Shown in pieces: positions 1-8,153 of a stretch of DNA of 64,000 nt. Source of the DNA: an uncultured bacterium. Lineage in GTDB: Bacteria; Bacillota; Clostridia; Oscillospirales; Acutalibacteraceae. The stretch's first letter is position 1. Each line of letters opens with the position of its first letter. The notes beneath the pieces were generated by a model. The model did no database searches, was not told where the DNA came from, and was given only the letters and a program-made list of their open reading frames with translations. Position numbers and translations under genes: made by a program. The stretch lies in assembly GCA_934875675.1 (NCBI GenBank), contig CAKXIK010000002.1, forward strand, positions 49,534 to 113,533, in the 5' to 3' direction.

Positions 1-1610
1 TTGATAATCGGCAGGTTCAGCCCGGCATCCATTGCCAGCAGCAAAAAGGAGCGGTTGATCAGCTCGCGGTTGGGCAATCCGAACGAAATATTGGAAACAC
101 CCAGCACCGTTTTCAGCCCGAGCTTTTCCCGCACCATGCGAACTGCCCGGAGCGTTTCATAAACCTCCGCCTGCTGCACCGAAGCCGTCAGCGTCAGGCA
201 GTCAATATAGACATCCTCCCGCCGGATTCCATAGGAAAGCGCAGCATTGAGGATCTTTTCTGCAACGGCAAACCGCTGCTCTGCTTTGAGGGGAATTCCG
301 CTTTCATCAATCGTCAGCCCCACAACGGCTGCACCATATTTTTTGACGAGCGGCAGAACCGTGTGCAGCGATTTTTCCACGCCGTTGACCGAATTGACCA
401 TTGGCTTGCCGTTATAGACACGCAGACCGGCTTCCAACGCATTTGCATCGCTGGAATCGAGCTGCAGCGGAAGCTCCAGCACCGACTGCAGCCTGCGCAC
501 GGTCTCCTGCATCATCTTCGGCTCATCGATTTCCGGCAGACCGACGTTCACATCCAGAATCTCTGCTCCTGCATCCGCCTGTGTAATTCCCTGTGCAAGA
601 ATATAGTCCATATCCTGCTCCACCAACGCCTGCTTGAAACGCTTTTTGCCGGTGGGATTGATGCGCTCGCCGATAATGTGCACACCGTCAATCACTACGG
701 TTTTCGTCGGGGTGCAAAGTGCGGCGCATGGGGTATAATTGCGCTGCGCCGGTTTTTTGCCTGCCACGGCATTGCGCAGTGCACAAAGGTACTCCGGCGT
801 TGTCCCGCAGCAGCCACCCAGCACTGAAACACCGAGCGACAAAAATTTTTCCATCGAAGCCGCAAAATGCGCTTCATCAATATCGTATTCATTCGTCACC
901 GGGTCGGGCAGACCGGCATTTGCCTTGACGATCATCGGCAGGCTTGTCCAGCGGGAAAGCTCCTCCGCCATCGGAAAAAGCTCGTCCGGCCCGAGCGAAC
1001 AGTTGAAGCCGATTGCCTCCGCGCCAAGTCCCTCGCAGACGAGTGCCATTGCGGGAACGGAGCAGCCGGTAAAGGTGCGCCGGTTTTCTTCAAACGTCAT
1101 GGTAACAAAAACAGGCAGCTTTGTGTTTTCCTTTGCCGCAAGCAGTGCCGCCTTCACTTCGTAAAGATCGGTCATGGTTTCAATCACAATCAAATCTGCT
1201 CCGGCGTTTTCCCCGGCAATCATCTCCTGCGCAAACAGGGAATAGGCATCCTCAAACCGCAGGCTGCCCGCCGGCTCCAGCAGCTCGCCCAAGGGTCCCA
1301 CATCCAGCGCAACGAGGACAGCCTCGCCGGTTGCAGCCTTGGCGGCATGGATTCCCGCCGTGATGACCTGTTCCACCGTTGCGCCCGTTCCCTGCAGCTT
1401 TCGGTCATTCGCGCCAAAGGTGTTGGCATAAACAATCTGCGCACCCTGCTGCACATACGCCCGGTGAATTGCCGTAATCTGCGCCGGGTGCGAAAGGTTC
1501 AAAAGCTCGGGGCGTTCTCCCGCAGGCAGCCCGCTTTTTTGCAGCATCGTTCCCATCGCGCCGTCGAGCAGCACCACGCCGCCTTGCAGCAGCTCTTTGA
1601 TATTTTTCAT
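1..1610 (-). CDS. metH: Cobalamin-dependent methionine synthase, N-terminal part (cut by window start)
   Basis: This gene should encode methionine synthase, which moves the methyl group of methyl-tetrahydrofolate through cobalamin to homocysteine in the cytosol. My reading of the reverse strand gives about 536 codons from ATG at 1610, after a weak AAGG ribosome binding site. The first ~300 residues are a homocysteine-binding barrel: DGAMGT near the N-terminus, then the zinc-ligand motifs GFNC and GGCCGTTP. Next comes a pterin-binding domain starting at GERINPTGKKR and continuing to the window edge. The cobalamin domain would lie outside the window. It is the last gene of a leftward operon behind metF and a separate MetH activation-domain gene, so this MetH probably lacks a C-terminal reactivation domain; that cannot be seen here. 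Confidence 0.93.
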   Translation of the reverse strand, partial: MKNIKELLQGGVVLLDGAMGTMLQKSGLPAGERPELLNLSHPAQITAIHRAYVQQGAQIVYANTFGANDRKLQGTGATVEQVITAGIHAAKAATGEAVLVALDVGPLGELLEPAGSLRFEDAYSLFAQEMIAGENAGADLIVIETMTDLYEVKAALLAAKENTKLPVFVTMTFEENRRTFTGCSVPAMALVCEGLGAEAIGFNCSLGPDELFPMAEELSRWTSLPMIVKANAGLPDPVTNEYDIDEAHFAASMEKFLSLGVSVLGGCCGTTPEYLCALRNAVAGKKPAQRNYTPCAALCTPTKTVVIDGVHIIGERINPTGKKRFKQALVEQDMDYILAQGITQADAGAEILDVNVGLPEIDEPKMMQETVRRLQSVLELPLQLDSSDANALEAGLRVYNGKPMVNSVNGVEKSLHTVLPLVKKYGAAVVGLTIDESGIPLKAEQRFAVAEKILNAALSYGIRREDVYIDCLTLTASVQQAEVYETLRAVRMVREKLGLKTVLGVSNISFGLPNRELINRSFLLLAMDAGLNLPII

Positions 1611-1688
1611 GGTATCACAACCTTGTCCTGAAAATTATTGTCACACGGTTCCGATGCGGCCCCGCACCGGAGAACATACACCGAACCG

Positions 1689-2381
1689 TTATTCTTCCTC
1701 AGATTCTGCAAAACAGGTCGTTCCTCTGCGGCGAAATTCACATTTTCCGCGCAGCGCACACGTTTTGCAGCCCGCCAATGCGCCCGAAACCGGGTGATTG
1801 GCAATGCCCATCACCGCAGTGACCGATTTGCGCGGAATCAGCAGGTTTTCTGCGGAAGCGGAAAGCCCGATTCGCTTCCCCGCTTCCAGCACGGCAAGAA
1901 AATCCCGCTGCACCATGAGGGGAACATCGCCGTAGCCGGGTGAAAACCGTGCGGTCAAAAATTCGCCGCGTAAAACGGCCTCTGCACGCAGCTCCCCCTC
2001 GGCAGCGCTGCACACCGATTCCACCATCGCACTCGCACAGCAATCCAGCACCACCGCCCGCGCCATATCGGTAATCTGCGCGGTGCGGATACAACGATCC
2101 ACTCCTTCGCCCAGAGTTGCCGCAAACAGCACCGCACCATGGCAGCCCCGGAGATGGCGACACAGATCGCTGCCGGGGATCTGCAGCCCTGTTCCCGCAA
2201 ACGAAACCGCGTCCGGATGCACCTGCGCAACGGAAAATATGCGATAAACGGTGCGCGGCTTTGCGGCATGCTGAATCTCCGCCATGCAGCGGTCAATCAG
2301 CGCGTGGGTGCTTTCATCCTCTTCCTCACAATGGAGATACCGCAGCACCTCTGCACGGTCAATTTCATAATAATCGCTCAT
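1689..2381 (-). CDS. Stand-alone MetH reactivation (activation) domain protein
   Basis: This 230-residue protein resembles the C-terminal S-adenosylmethionine-binding activation domain of MetH, here as a separate polypeptide. In the family this domain supports reductive remethylation of cobalamin when it is oxidised during turnover. The features seen are the RFSPGYGDVPL stretch around residues 140-155, which matches the conserved R-x-SPGY segment of activation domains, and a cysteine-rich C-terminus (CKTCALRGKCEFRRRGTTC) that could bind a metal or cluster. I chose ATG 2381 over an in-frame start 18 bases upstream because AAAGGAAG lies directly in front of it at good spacing. It sits between metF and metH, 78 bases before metH, so the three are probably cotranscribed. 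Confidence 0.85.
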   Translation of the reverse strand: MSDYYEIDRAEVLRYLHCEEEDESTHALIDRCMAEIQHAAKPRTVYRIFSVAQVHPDAVSFAGTGLQIPGSDLCRHLRGCHGAVLFAATLGEGVDRCIRTAQITDMARAVVLDCCASAMVESVCSAAEGELRAEAVLRGEFLTARFSPGYGDVPLMVQRDFLAVLEAGKRIGLSASAENLLIPRKSVTAVMGIANHPVSGALAGCKTCALRGKCEFRRRGTTCFAESEEE

Positions 2382-2420
2382 GAGCTTCCTTTCTGCCAAT
2401 CCGCAAAGGTTTTGCGCAGC

Positions 2421-3314
2421 TTAGTCTGCTGCTCCCGGCTGACGGTTGACACAATGAATAATGGAACGAACATTGCAGCAGATGCGGGACGCCACCTCGG
2501 GATTATTCATCGTATAAAGATGAATCCCCTGCACCCCGCTCGACACCAAATCGATGATCTGCTCACTGGCATAGGCAATGCCGGCATCGTACATTGCTTC
2601 GGGATCGTCACCATAGCGGTTCATCATTTTTGCAAACTTTTTCGGCAGGCTTGCACCGCAGAGCGAAACCATGCGCTCCACCTGCTTTTTGTTCACGACC
2701 GGCATGATGCCCGCTTCCACCGGCACTTCAATTCCAGCCGAACGAACGCGGTATAGAAAATCAATGAAATCGTGGTTATCAAAAAACAACTGAGAAATCA
2801 GATGTGTTGCGCCGGCATTCACCTTTTCCCTCAGATGGCGGATATCCTCCTCCGGTGAAAGCGCCTCGGGGTGTGTTTCCGGATAACATGCGGCGGCAAT
2901 CTCCATTGAGCTGTTCTCACGAATCAGCTCAATCAGCTCACACGCATAATGAAAATCCTCCTTTTGGGTGCGGGCAGGGTCACGGTCTCCCCGCAGGGCA
3001 AGCACGTTTTCAACCCCGGCATTCTGCAGCCTGGCGAGCACCTCCAGCACCTCGCTGCGGCTGAGGTTCACACACGCCAAATGAGCCAGCGGCTCAATCT
3101 GATACTGATTTTTCAGCATGGAGGCGATTTTGCAGGTGGAGTTATCGGCAAGGCTTCCCCCTGCGCCAAAGGTTACGCTGATAAAATCCGGTTCGAATTG
3201 TTTCAGCTCCCCGATAGTATTCGTTACCGTTTCCAGCGGGCTTGTTTTTTTGGGAGGAAAAACTTCAAAGGAAAAAACGGTTTTTCGTTTCCGGTCCATT
3301 TCGGAAAGCTTCAT
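2421..3314 (-). CDS. metF: 5,10-methylenetetrahydrofolate reductase
   Basis: MetF reduces 5,10-methylene-THF to 5-methyl-THF, the methyl donor used by the MetH encoded two genes downstream. The 297-residue length is normal for the bacterial enzyme. The N-terminal FSFEVFPPKK motif carries the family glutamate. The folate/FAD barrel motifs FISVTFGAGG, the LALRGD stretch and QLFFDN are all present in order. A good AAAGGAG site precedes ATG 3314. It is the first gene of the leftward metF - activation domain - metH operon. It is transcribed divergently from metY, so the 375-base region between them carries two back-to-back promoters for two methionine-related units. Confidence 0.95.
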   Translation of the reverse strand: MKLSEMDRKRKTVFSFEVFPPKKTSPLETVTNTIGELKQFEPDFISVTFGAGGSLADNSTCKIASMLKNQYQIEPLAHLACVNLSRSEVLEVLARLQNAGVENVLALRGDRDPARTQKEDFHYACELIELIRENSSMEIAAACYPETHPEALSPEEDIRHLREKVNAGATHLISQLFFDNHDFIDFLYRVRSAGIEVPVEAGIMPVVNKKQVERMVSLCGASLPKKFAKMMNRYGDDPEAMYDAGIAYASEQIIDLVSSGVQGIHLYTMNNPEVASRICCNVRSIIHCVNRQPGAAD

Positions 3315-3392
3315 GGTTCAAACTCCTTTGTATTTTATTTTCTGAGTAAACATAAAATTCCGGGTGAGTCTGTCTGGTTTCTTTAAGATTAT

Positions 3393-3421
3393 ATTTTATC
3401 CTAATATCACTTAAAAGTCAA
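3393..3421 (-). promoter_or_regulatory. Promoter of the metF operon
   Basis: On the reverse strand TTGACT (3416-3421) and TAAAAT (3393-3398) are separated by exactly 17 bases. It reads into metF about 75 bases away. I saw no SAM riboswitch or S-box motif in this short leader. Confidence 0.65.
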
Positions 3422-3459
3422 ATACATAGCAAACATATATGAATTTTTAAAAATAATGC

Positions 3460-3488
3460 TTGACAACGCAAAAAGCATGTGCTATACT
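3460..3488 (+). promoter_or_regulatory. Promoter of the metY unit
   Basis: A consensus TTGACA (3460-3465), a 17-base spacer and TATACT (3483-3488). The start site would fall near 3495, giving a leader of about 195 bases before metY that contains the small ORF at 3543. Confidence 0.8.
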
Positions 3489-3542
3489 TCATTCATCGAA
3501 AACATATTAAACAGATATGATTAAATAAGGAGGCTCGACATC

Positions 3543-3641
3543 ATGAGATGGAACCGCAATAAAATATTTTCCCCGCACAAACCGCGCGAAAAGGAACGAA
3601 TGTGTCGCTGCCTGAAAACCCCTTCGCACTGCACCGCATAA
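3543..3641 (+). CDS. Candidate Cys-rich leader peptide upstream of metY
   Basis: A 32-codon ORF begins at ATG 3543 after a strong AAGGAGG site and ends at 3641, 48 bases before metY. It is basic and ends with a cysteine-rich segment. An internal in-frame ATG at 3600, itself preceded by AAAAGGA, would give the 13-residue peptide MCRCLKTPSHCTA with Cys at positions 2, 4 and 11. Both starts are plausible. Its place between the metY promoter and metY, and its cysteine codons, suggest a leader peptide sensing cysteine or charged Cys-tRNA. I see no clear intrinsic terminator between it and metY, so control would more likely be translational coupling or another mechanism. It could also be a functional small protein. 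Confidence 0.55.
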   Translation: MRWNRNKIFSPHKPREKERMCRCLKTPSHCTA

Positions 3642-3689
3642 CAAATAACCATCACAAATTTTTTCATAATCAGAAAGGGAGTTCACATC

Positions 3690-4985
3690 ATGTCTGAACA
3701 GAATAAACGTAATTATAAATTTGAAACCCTGCAGCTGCACGTCGGCCAGGAATCGCCCGACCCTGCCACAGATGCACGGGCCGTTCCGATTTACCAGACT
3801 ACCTCCTATGTTTTCCGCAACAGCGAGCATGCCGCGGCGCGGTTTGGTCTTTCCGATGCGGGCAATATTTACGGTCGGCTCACAAACCCCACCGAAGATG
3901 TTCTGGAGCAGCGGATTGCCGCATTGGAAGGCGGTGTTGCTGCATTGGCGGTCGCCTCGGGTGCCGCTGCGATTGACTACACCTTCCGCAACCTTGCCCA
4001 CGCGGGAGAACATATTGTCGCCGCAAAAACCATCTACGGCGGAACTTATAATCTGCTGGCACACACGCTTCCCGAATACGGCATCACCGCCACTTTTGTG
4101 GATCCCGACGAGGCCGGCGCTTTTGAAGCTGCAATTCAGGAAAACACCCGCGCAATCTTTATTGAAACGCTCGGCAATCCGAACTGCAATCTGATTGACA
4201 TTGAAGCTCTGGCCGCCATTGCCCATGCGCACAAAATCCCGCTCGTGGTGGACAGCACCTTTGCCACACCCTATCTGCTCCGCCCGATTGAGCACGGTGC
4301 AGACATCGTGGTACATTCCGCCACCAAATTCATCGGCGGGCATGGCACAACGCTTGGCGGCATCATTGTGGACAGCGGCAAATTTGACTGGAAAGCCTCC
4401 GGCAAATTTCCGTCACTCACCGAGCCAAACCCCAGCTATCACGGCATCAGCTTTGTGGATGCGGTCGGCCCGGCTGCATTTGTCACCAAAATCCGCGCCA
4501 TCCTCCTACGCGATACCGGCGCAACGCTCTCTCCGTTCAACTCGTTCCTCCTGCTGCAGGGACTGGAAACGCTCTCTCTGCGCGTGGAACGTCATGTGGA
4601 AAACGCCCTCAAGGTTGTTGATTACCTGAGTCGGCACCCAAAGGTGGCGCATGTCAATCATCCGTCGCTGCCGGATAGCCCCTATCACGCCCTGTATAAC
4701 AAATATTTTCCCAACGGCGCAGGATCTATCTTCACCTTTGAAATCAAGGGCGGCGAAAAAGAGGCCAAGGCATGGATTGACCATTTACAGGTATTTTCTC
4801 TGCTGGCAAACGTTGCGGATGTGAAGTCTCTCGTAATCCACCCGGCATCCACCACGCATTCCCAGATGAACGCAGAGGAGCTTGCACAATCGGGCATTCA
4901 GCCAAACACCATCCGTCTTTCCATCGGCACTGAGCACATTGACGACATTCTGGAAGATTTAAACGAAGCCTTTGAAGCCATTTAA
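3690..4985 (+). CDS. metY: O-acetylhomoserine sulfhydrylase (homocysteine synthase)
   Basis: This cytosolic PLP enzyme makes homocysteine from O-acetylhomoserine and sulfide, or transfers other thiols. The 431-residue length matches the O-acetylhomoserine sulfhydrylase branch of the Cys/Met-metabolism PLP family, which is longer than MetB/MetC. Visible motifs are YGRLTNPTEDVLEQR near the N-terminus, the SGAAAIDY stretch that helps hold PLP, and HSATKFIGGHGT with the PLP-binding lysine near residue 212. The C-terminal ASTTHSQM segment is also typical. An AGAAAGGGAG site lies ahead of ATG 3690. Its product feeds MetH, encoded by the divergent operon. It is followed at once by a strong terminator. 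Confidence 0.95.
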   Translation: MSEQNKRNYKFETLQLHVGQESPDPATDARAVPIYQTTSYVFRNSEHAAARFGLSDAGNIYGRLTNPTEDVLEQRIAALEGGVAALAVASGAAAIDYTFRNLAHAGEHIVAAKTIYGGTYNLLAHTLPEYGITATFVDPDEAGAFEAAIQENTRAIFIETLGNPNCNLIDIEALAAIAHAHKIPLVVDSTFATPYLLRPIEHGADIVVHSATKFIGGHGTTLGGIIVDSGKFDWKASGKFPSLTEPNPSYHGISFVDAVGPAAFVTKIRAILLRDTGATLSPFNSFLLLQGLETLSLRVERHVENALKVVDYLSRHPKVAHVNHPSLPDSPYHALYNKYFPNGAGSIFTFEIKGGEKEAKAWIDHLQVFSLLANVADVKSLVIHPASTTHSQMNAEELAQSGIQPNTIRLSIGTEHIDDILEDLNEAFEAI

Positions 4986-5010
4986 TCACAGAAATTCTTC
5001 TAAAACCGTA

Positions 5011-5062
5011 GCAGCCGGACAAATCCACCGCATATGTGTGGATTTGTCCGGCTGCTCTTTTT
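5011..5062 (+). terminator. Intrinsic terminator after metY
   Basis: A perfect 18-bp inverted repeat (5011-5028 and 5038-5055) with a 9-base loop, followed by TCTTTTT. The stem core CAGCCGGACAAATCCACC recurs in the terminator at 6835. Confidence 0.93.
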
Positions 5063-5093
5063 GGAATAAGTTTATAAAAATTACCAATATCTA

Positions 5094-5122
5094 TTGCATT
5101 TTTTAATTGCTAAAAATATAAT
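5094..5122 (+). promoter_or_regulatory. Promoter of the surface-protein gene
   Basis: TTGCAT (5094-5099), a 17-base spacer and a perfect TATAAT (5117-5122) in an AT-rich stretch about 80 bases upstream of the gene. Confidence 0.65.
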
Positions 5123-5208
5123 AAATATGTATCATTTTTCTTTTTTGCTGTAATTTTCTAAATTTTGCAGACCCCGATCAATCTTAACAAAACAAGGAGA
5201 TGAAATCA

Positions 5209-6798
5209 TTGAAAAAACGATGGATGGGTTTCTATTCAATTTTGATCGCCGTAGCTGTGGTAATGTCCTTTCAATCCTCTATTCCGTTTGCCTTTGCAGA
5301 AAATACGGCTCTTCAGGTTACTTTTTTAAGACAGCCAACCAATGAAACTTTTATCTGTTATGATCCACCCCAGTCATTTGGCACCGTAGCCATTGCGGTA
5401 ACGGACGCACAGGGAAACGAAAAAAGTGCCGATGCCGGCTCAGACCTCATGAATTATTATGTTTGCCGCGCACAGATGATTCTGGAGGGATGGATTGACG
5501 GAAAATGGGCATTTATCGGCGTTCCGAATTGGGAACAAAACAGCCAGTTCAGCTGTGAATTAAAGAACGGGCGCGCCGTCCGCACATCCGACGTTCTGCT
5601 CGCGGACGTTATTCCCGCCCAAAAGCTCACAACAGACCCGGGTTCAATTAAGCTGCGGTACCATGTATGGATTGGCTCTGACGCTCAGCGTGTGGATGCA
5701 TACAGCCAGGAATTTACATATACCACCAAATGGGAAAGCGGTGCAAATGGTTATGCCCCATCCTATGTTACGGTAGTGGAAACCTCTCGCCACCTGGACA
5801 AAAGTACCGGTATGCTTAACATGATGTTTTGGTGTGATACAGACGGGCAGGATTTGGTTTATGACTGGTATCAGGATGGGGTTCTGCTCTCATCTCATCG
5901 GAAAGCCATCGAAACAGATGTTTCTAACTCAAAAGGGGCTTCCATCACCTGCGTTGTGAGCAATAGCAGTGGGCATTACAGCAGTAAAGCATATCGGATT
6001 CTGACCGGTGCAAATGCTCCAACGTACCCTGCATATAAAATTTATATGCAGGGCGGTGAAACGGAGCCTAACGAGGGCGGAGAAATACCGGCAGAGGTTA
6101 CGGACGGAGATACGGTGACGTTCGTTGCAACTCAAAAGCAAACCGGCAACCTGAAGTATCTCTGGGAGTTTGATGGTGCAAGCAGACCTGCATTGAATAC
6201 GAATACTTATACGTTTACTGCGGATGCACAGGGCTGCCAGAATCGTTATTATGTTGTGCAGTGTGTAATTATAGACGGCAATATGGCGCGTTATGCAAGC
6301 TCGATGATCATGCTCACCGTTTCTCATCCACATACCTATCAGTGGACAACGGTTAGAACGGCAACCAAAACACAAACCGGTCTGCGCACAGGTGTTTGCA
6401 GCTGCGGCAAAACGACGGAGGAGGTCTTGCCCCGGCTTGGAACTTCTGCTGTGTCTTCATCGAGCAAGTCCCCCGCTGGCAATTCTGTCACGTCTTCGGG
6501 TTCTAAGCCTGGTTCCGCTGCGTCTCCATCAAGCGCCGGTAATTCCGAAAACGCTCCAAATGCTTCCTCACAATCCAATTCTGCAACAGAGAGTCACACA
6601 GTCTCCTCTGTTCTTTCATCAGATACCACTGTGCAAAGCGCATCAGATTCCTCTCTCGCACCTTCAGGCAGTACCTCGTCAGACGAAGTACTGCCGCCGC
6701 GTGCTGTTACGCCTTTGGGGTGGGCAGGAATTGGCGGAGGCACCTTGTGTGTGTCAGGAGCGGCTGCGCTGTGGTGGATTAAACGCCGCAAAATTTAA
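5209..6798 (+). CDS. Secreted, membrane-anchored surface protein with Ser-rich stalk
   Basis: I do not recognise a specific family. The 529-residue protein begins with a signal peptide (basic KKRWMG, a hydrophobic stretch, likely cleavage after FAFA). An extracellular region of about 370 residues follows; two segments look like Ig-like or PKD-like modules (TVTFVATQKQTGNLKYLWEF is one). After that come a CSCGKTTEEVLP motif of the kind found in Firmicutes surface proteins and a stalk of about 110 residues rich in Ser, Ala and Pro. It ends in a membrane helix and KRRKI, so it looks membrane-anchored rather than sortase-linked; no LPXTG is seen. AAGGAG abuts an upstream ATG (5200) with no spacing but is nine bases before TTG 5209, so the TTG is the better start. 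It stands alone between two related terminators. Confidence 0.75.
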   Translation: MKKRWMGFYSILIAVAVVMSFQSSIPFAFAENTALQVTFLRQPTNETFICYDPPQSFGTVAIAVTDAQGNEKSADAGSDLMNYYVCRAQMILEGWIDGKWAFIGVPNWEQNSQFSCELKNGRAVRTSDVLLADVIPAQKLTTDPGSIKLRYHVWIGSDAQRVDAYSQEFTYTTKWESGANGYAPSYVTVVETSRHLDKSTGMLNMMFWCDTDGQDLVYDWYQDGVLLSSHRKAIETDVSNSKGASITCVVSNSSGHYSSKAYRILTGANAPTYPAYKIYMQGGETEPNEGGEIPAEVTDGDTVTFVATQKQTGNLKYLWEFDGASRPALNTNTYTFTADAQGCQNRYYVVQCVIIDGNMARYASSMIMLTVSHPHTYQWTTVRTATKTQTGLRTGVCSCGKTTEEVLPRLGTSAVSSSSKSPAGNSVTSSGSKPGSAASPSSAGNSENAPNASSQSNSATESHTVSSVLSSDTTVQSASDSSLAPSGSTSSDEVLPPRAVTPLGWAGIGGGTLCVSGAAALWWIKRRKI

Positions 6799-6834
6799 GA
6801 CAAATTCTAATCTTGTTTTTCCTTTAACAAATTA

Positions 6835-6894
6835 AAGCTCAGCCGGACAAATCCACCAGCACTGTGCATGGATTTGTCCGGCTGAGCTTTTTAT
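6835..6894 (+). terminator. Intrinsic terminator sharing its stem with the one at 5011
   Basis: A 21-bp perfect stem (6835-6855 with 6869-6889) followed by TTTTTA. The CAGCCGGACAAATCCACC core is identical to that of the metY terminator 1.8 kb upstream, while loop and flanks differ. It also lies at the convergent end of corA and may act in both directions. Confidence 0.9.
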
Positions 6895-6902
6895 GATAAC
6901 AA

Positions 6903-7847
6903 TTATTTAAATCGCTTCGTTTTGGAAAACATCATTGCTACGCCAACACTGAGCACCAGCGAAAATACGACAATAATCAGGAATCCCCACGGGCTTTCGG
7001 CAAACGGCATACCGTCCATATTAACGTTCATTCCGTAGGCACTGAAAATCAGCGTCGGAACGGAAAGCACGATGGTCACCACGGCAAGCACCTTCATCAC
7101 GATATTGAGGTTGTTCGAAATAACCGACGCAAATGCATCCATCATCCCGCTGAGAATGCCGCTATAGATATTCGCCATCTCGATTGCCTGCTTGTTCTCA
7201 ACGATGGTATCCTCCAGCAGTTCATCATCTTCGGGGTATTTTTTGATGCTGTCAGTCTTGAGCAGCTTTTCGAGCACCACCTCGTTGGAACGCAGCGCAG
7301 TTGTAAAATAGACCAGGCTTTTTTCCAGCTTAAGCAGTTCAATCAGCTCGCGGTTTTGTGTTGATCGGTGCAGTTGATTTTCTACCATATCACTCTTTTT
7401 ATCAATAATCCGCAGATACTGCAGATAAATAGAGGCCGTGCGATACAGCACCTGAAAAATAAAGCGTGTTTTCATATTGGTGAAGAAATTCTTCACTTTT
7501 CCCTCGGCAAACTGCTGCAGCACCGGTGTGTTTTCCAGACATACGGTAATCACCGCTTCTTTTGTGACAAGAATGGAAAGCGGAATTGTATCGTAAAGTT
7601 CTTTTTCGTCGTGCTCCTTCACCGTTGGAATGTTCACGAGCACCATCGTACAGTTGTCGTCCACCTCAATGCGCGAACGTTCATCCGTATCCAATGCGGC
7701 ACGCAGCAAATCAGGGTCAATTGCATAGTGCTGCGCCAAAACAGAAATTTCGCCTTCATCCGGTTTTACCAATGAGATCCAGCAGCCCTCCTCCGGCGCT
7801 GAAATCTCTTCAATACGGCTGTTTTTGGTTGTAAAAATACGAGTCAT
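6903..7847 (-). CDS. CorA-family divalent cation transporter
   Basis: This is a CorA-type Mg2+/Co2+ channel of 314 residues. It has a long cytosolic N-terminal alpha/beta domain and helical stalk (residues ~1-250). Two C-terminal membrane helices follow, with the signature YGMN at the end of the first and the loop MDGMPFAESPWGF between them. The C-terminus ends with basic residues (SKTKRFK), as expected on the cytosolic side. Start ATG 7847 is preceded by AAAGGAG; a longer reading begins upstream but has no site. It is a single-gene unit, convergent with the surface-protein gene. A second Mg transporter, mgtE, lies 4 kb away with a different kind of leader. Confidence 0.9.
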   Translation of the reverse strand: MTRIFTTKNSRIEEISAPEEGCWISLVKPDEGEISVLAQHYAIDPDLLRAALDTDERSRIEVDDNCTMVLVNIPTVKEHDEKELYDTIPLSILVTKEAVITVCLENTPVLQQFAEGKVKNFFTNMKTRFIFQVLYRTASIYLQYLRIIDKKSDMVENQLHRSTQNRELIELLKLEKSLVYFTTALRSNEVVLEKLLKTDSIKKYPEDDELLEDTIVENKQAIEMANIYSGILSGMMDAFASVISNNLNIVMKVLAVVTIVLSVPTLIFSAYGMNVNMDGMPFAESPWGFLIIVVFSLVLSVGVAMMFSKTKRFK

Positions 7848-8153
7848 AATGGGGCGTCTCCTTTCGTTTGCGCACAAAAGCACAGGCAATCGAAAACCGC
7901 CTGCCCGGTGCGCATTTTATTCTGCTGCATAAAGGAACAATACTTTCAGGACACGGTTCCGGTTGCACAAAGACCACCCCTTTCCATGGAATTTCTATTT
8001 TTGAAAATGGCAGAATTCCGGTTGTAAACCTGATTCATTCACACAAACTTAGAAGAACCCGCTGCGATAACGCAAAAAAATCTTTAATTGCAGCTTGATG
8101 CAATATTTGTATGATACCATTTCAGAGCCAGAATCCAATCGTAAATTTTTAAA
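7848..8153. other. Intergenic region between argS and corA
   Basis: 306 bases with no convincing gene. It holds the corA ribosome binding site. On the reverse strand about 50 bases after argS there is a weak 5-bp hairpin (TTGCA/TGCAA) followed within ten bases by seven Ts, which might terminate argS. No clear promoter or riboswitch for corA was recognised. Confidence 0.5.

Noticed and set aside
5011..6894. The two related inverted repeats as ends of a transposon
   Set aside because: There is no transposase and no target duplication; both have the features of ordinary intrinsic terminators, so only a shared-terminator note is made.
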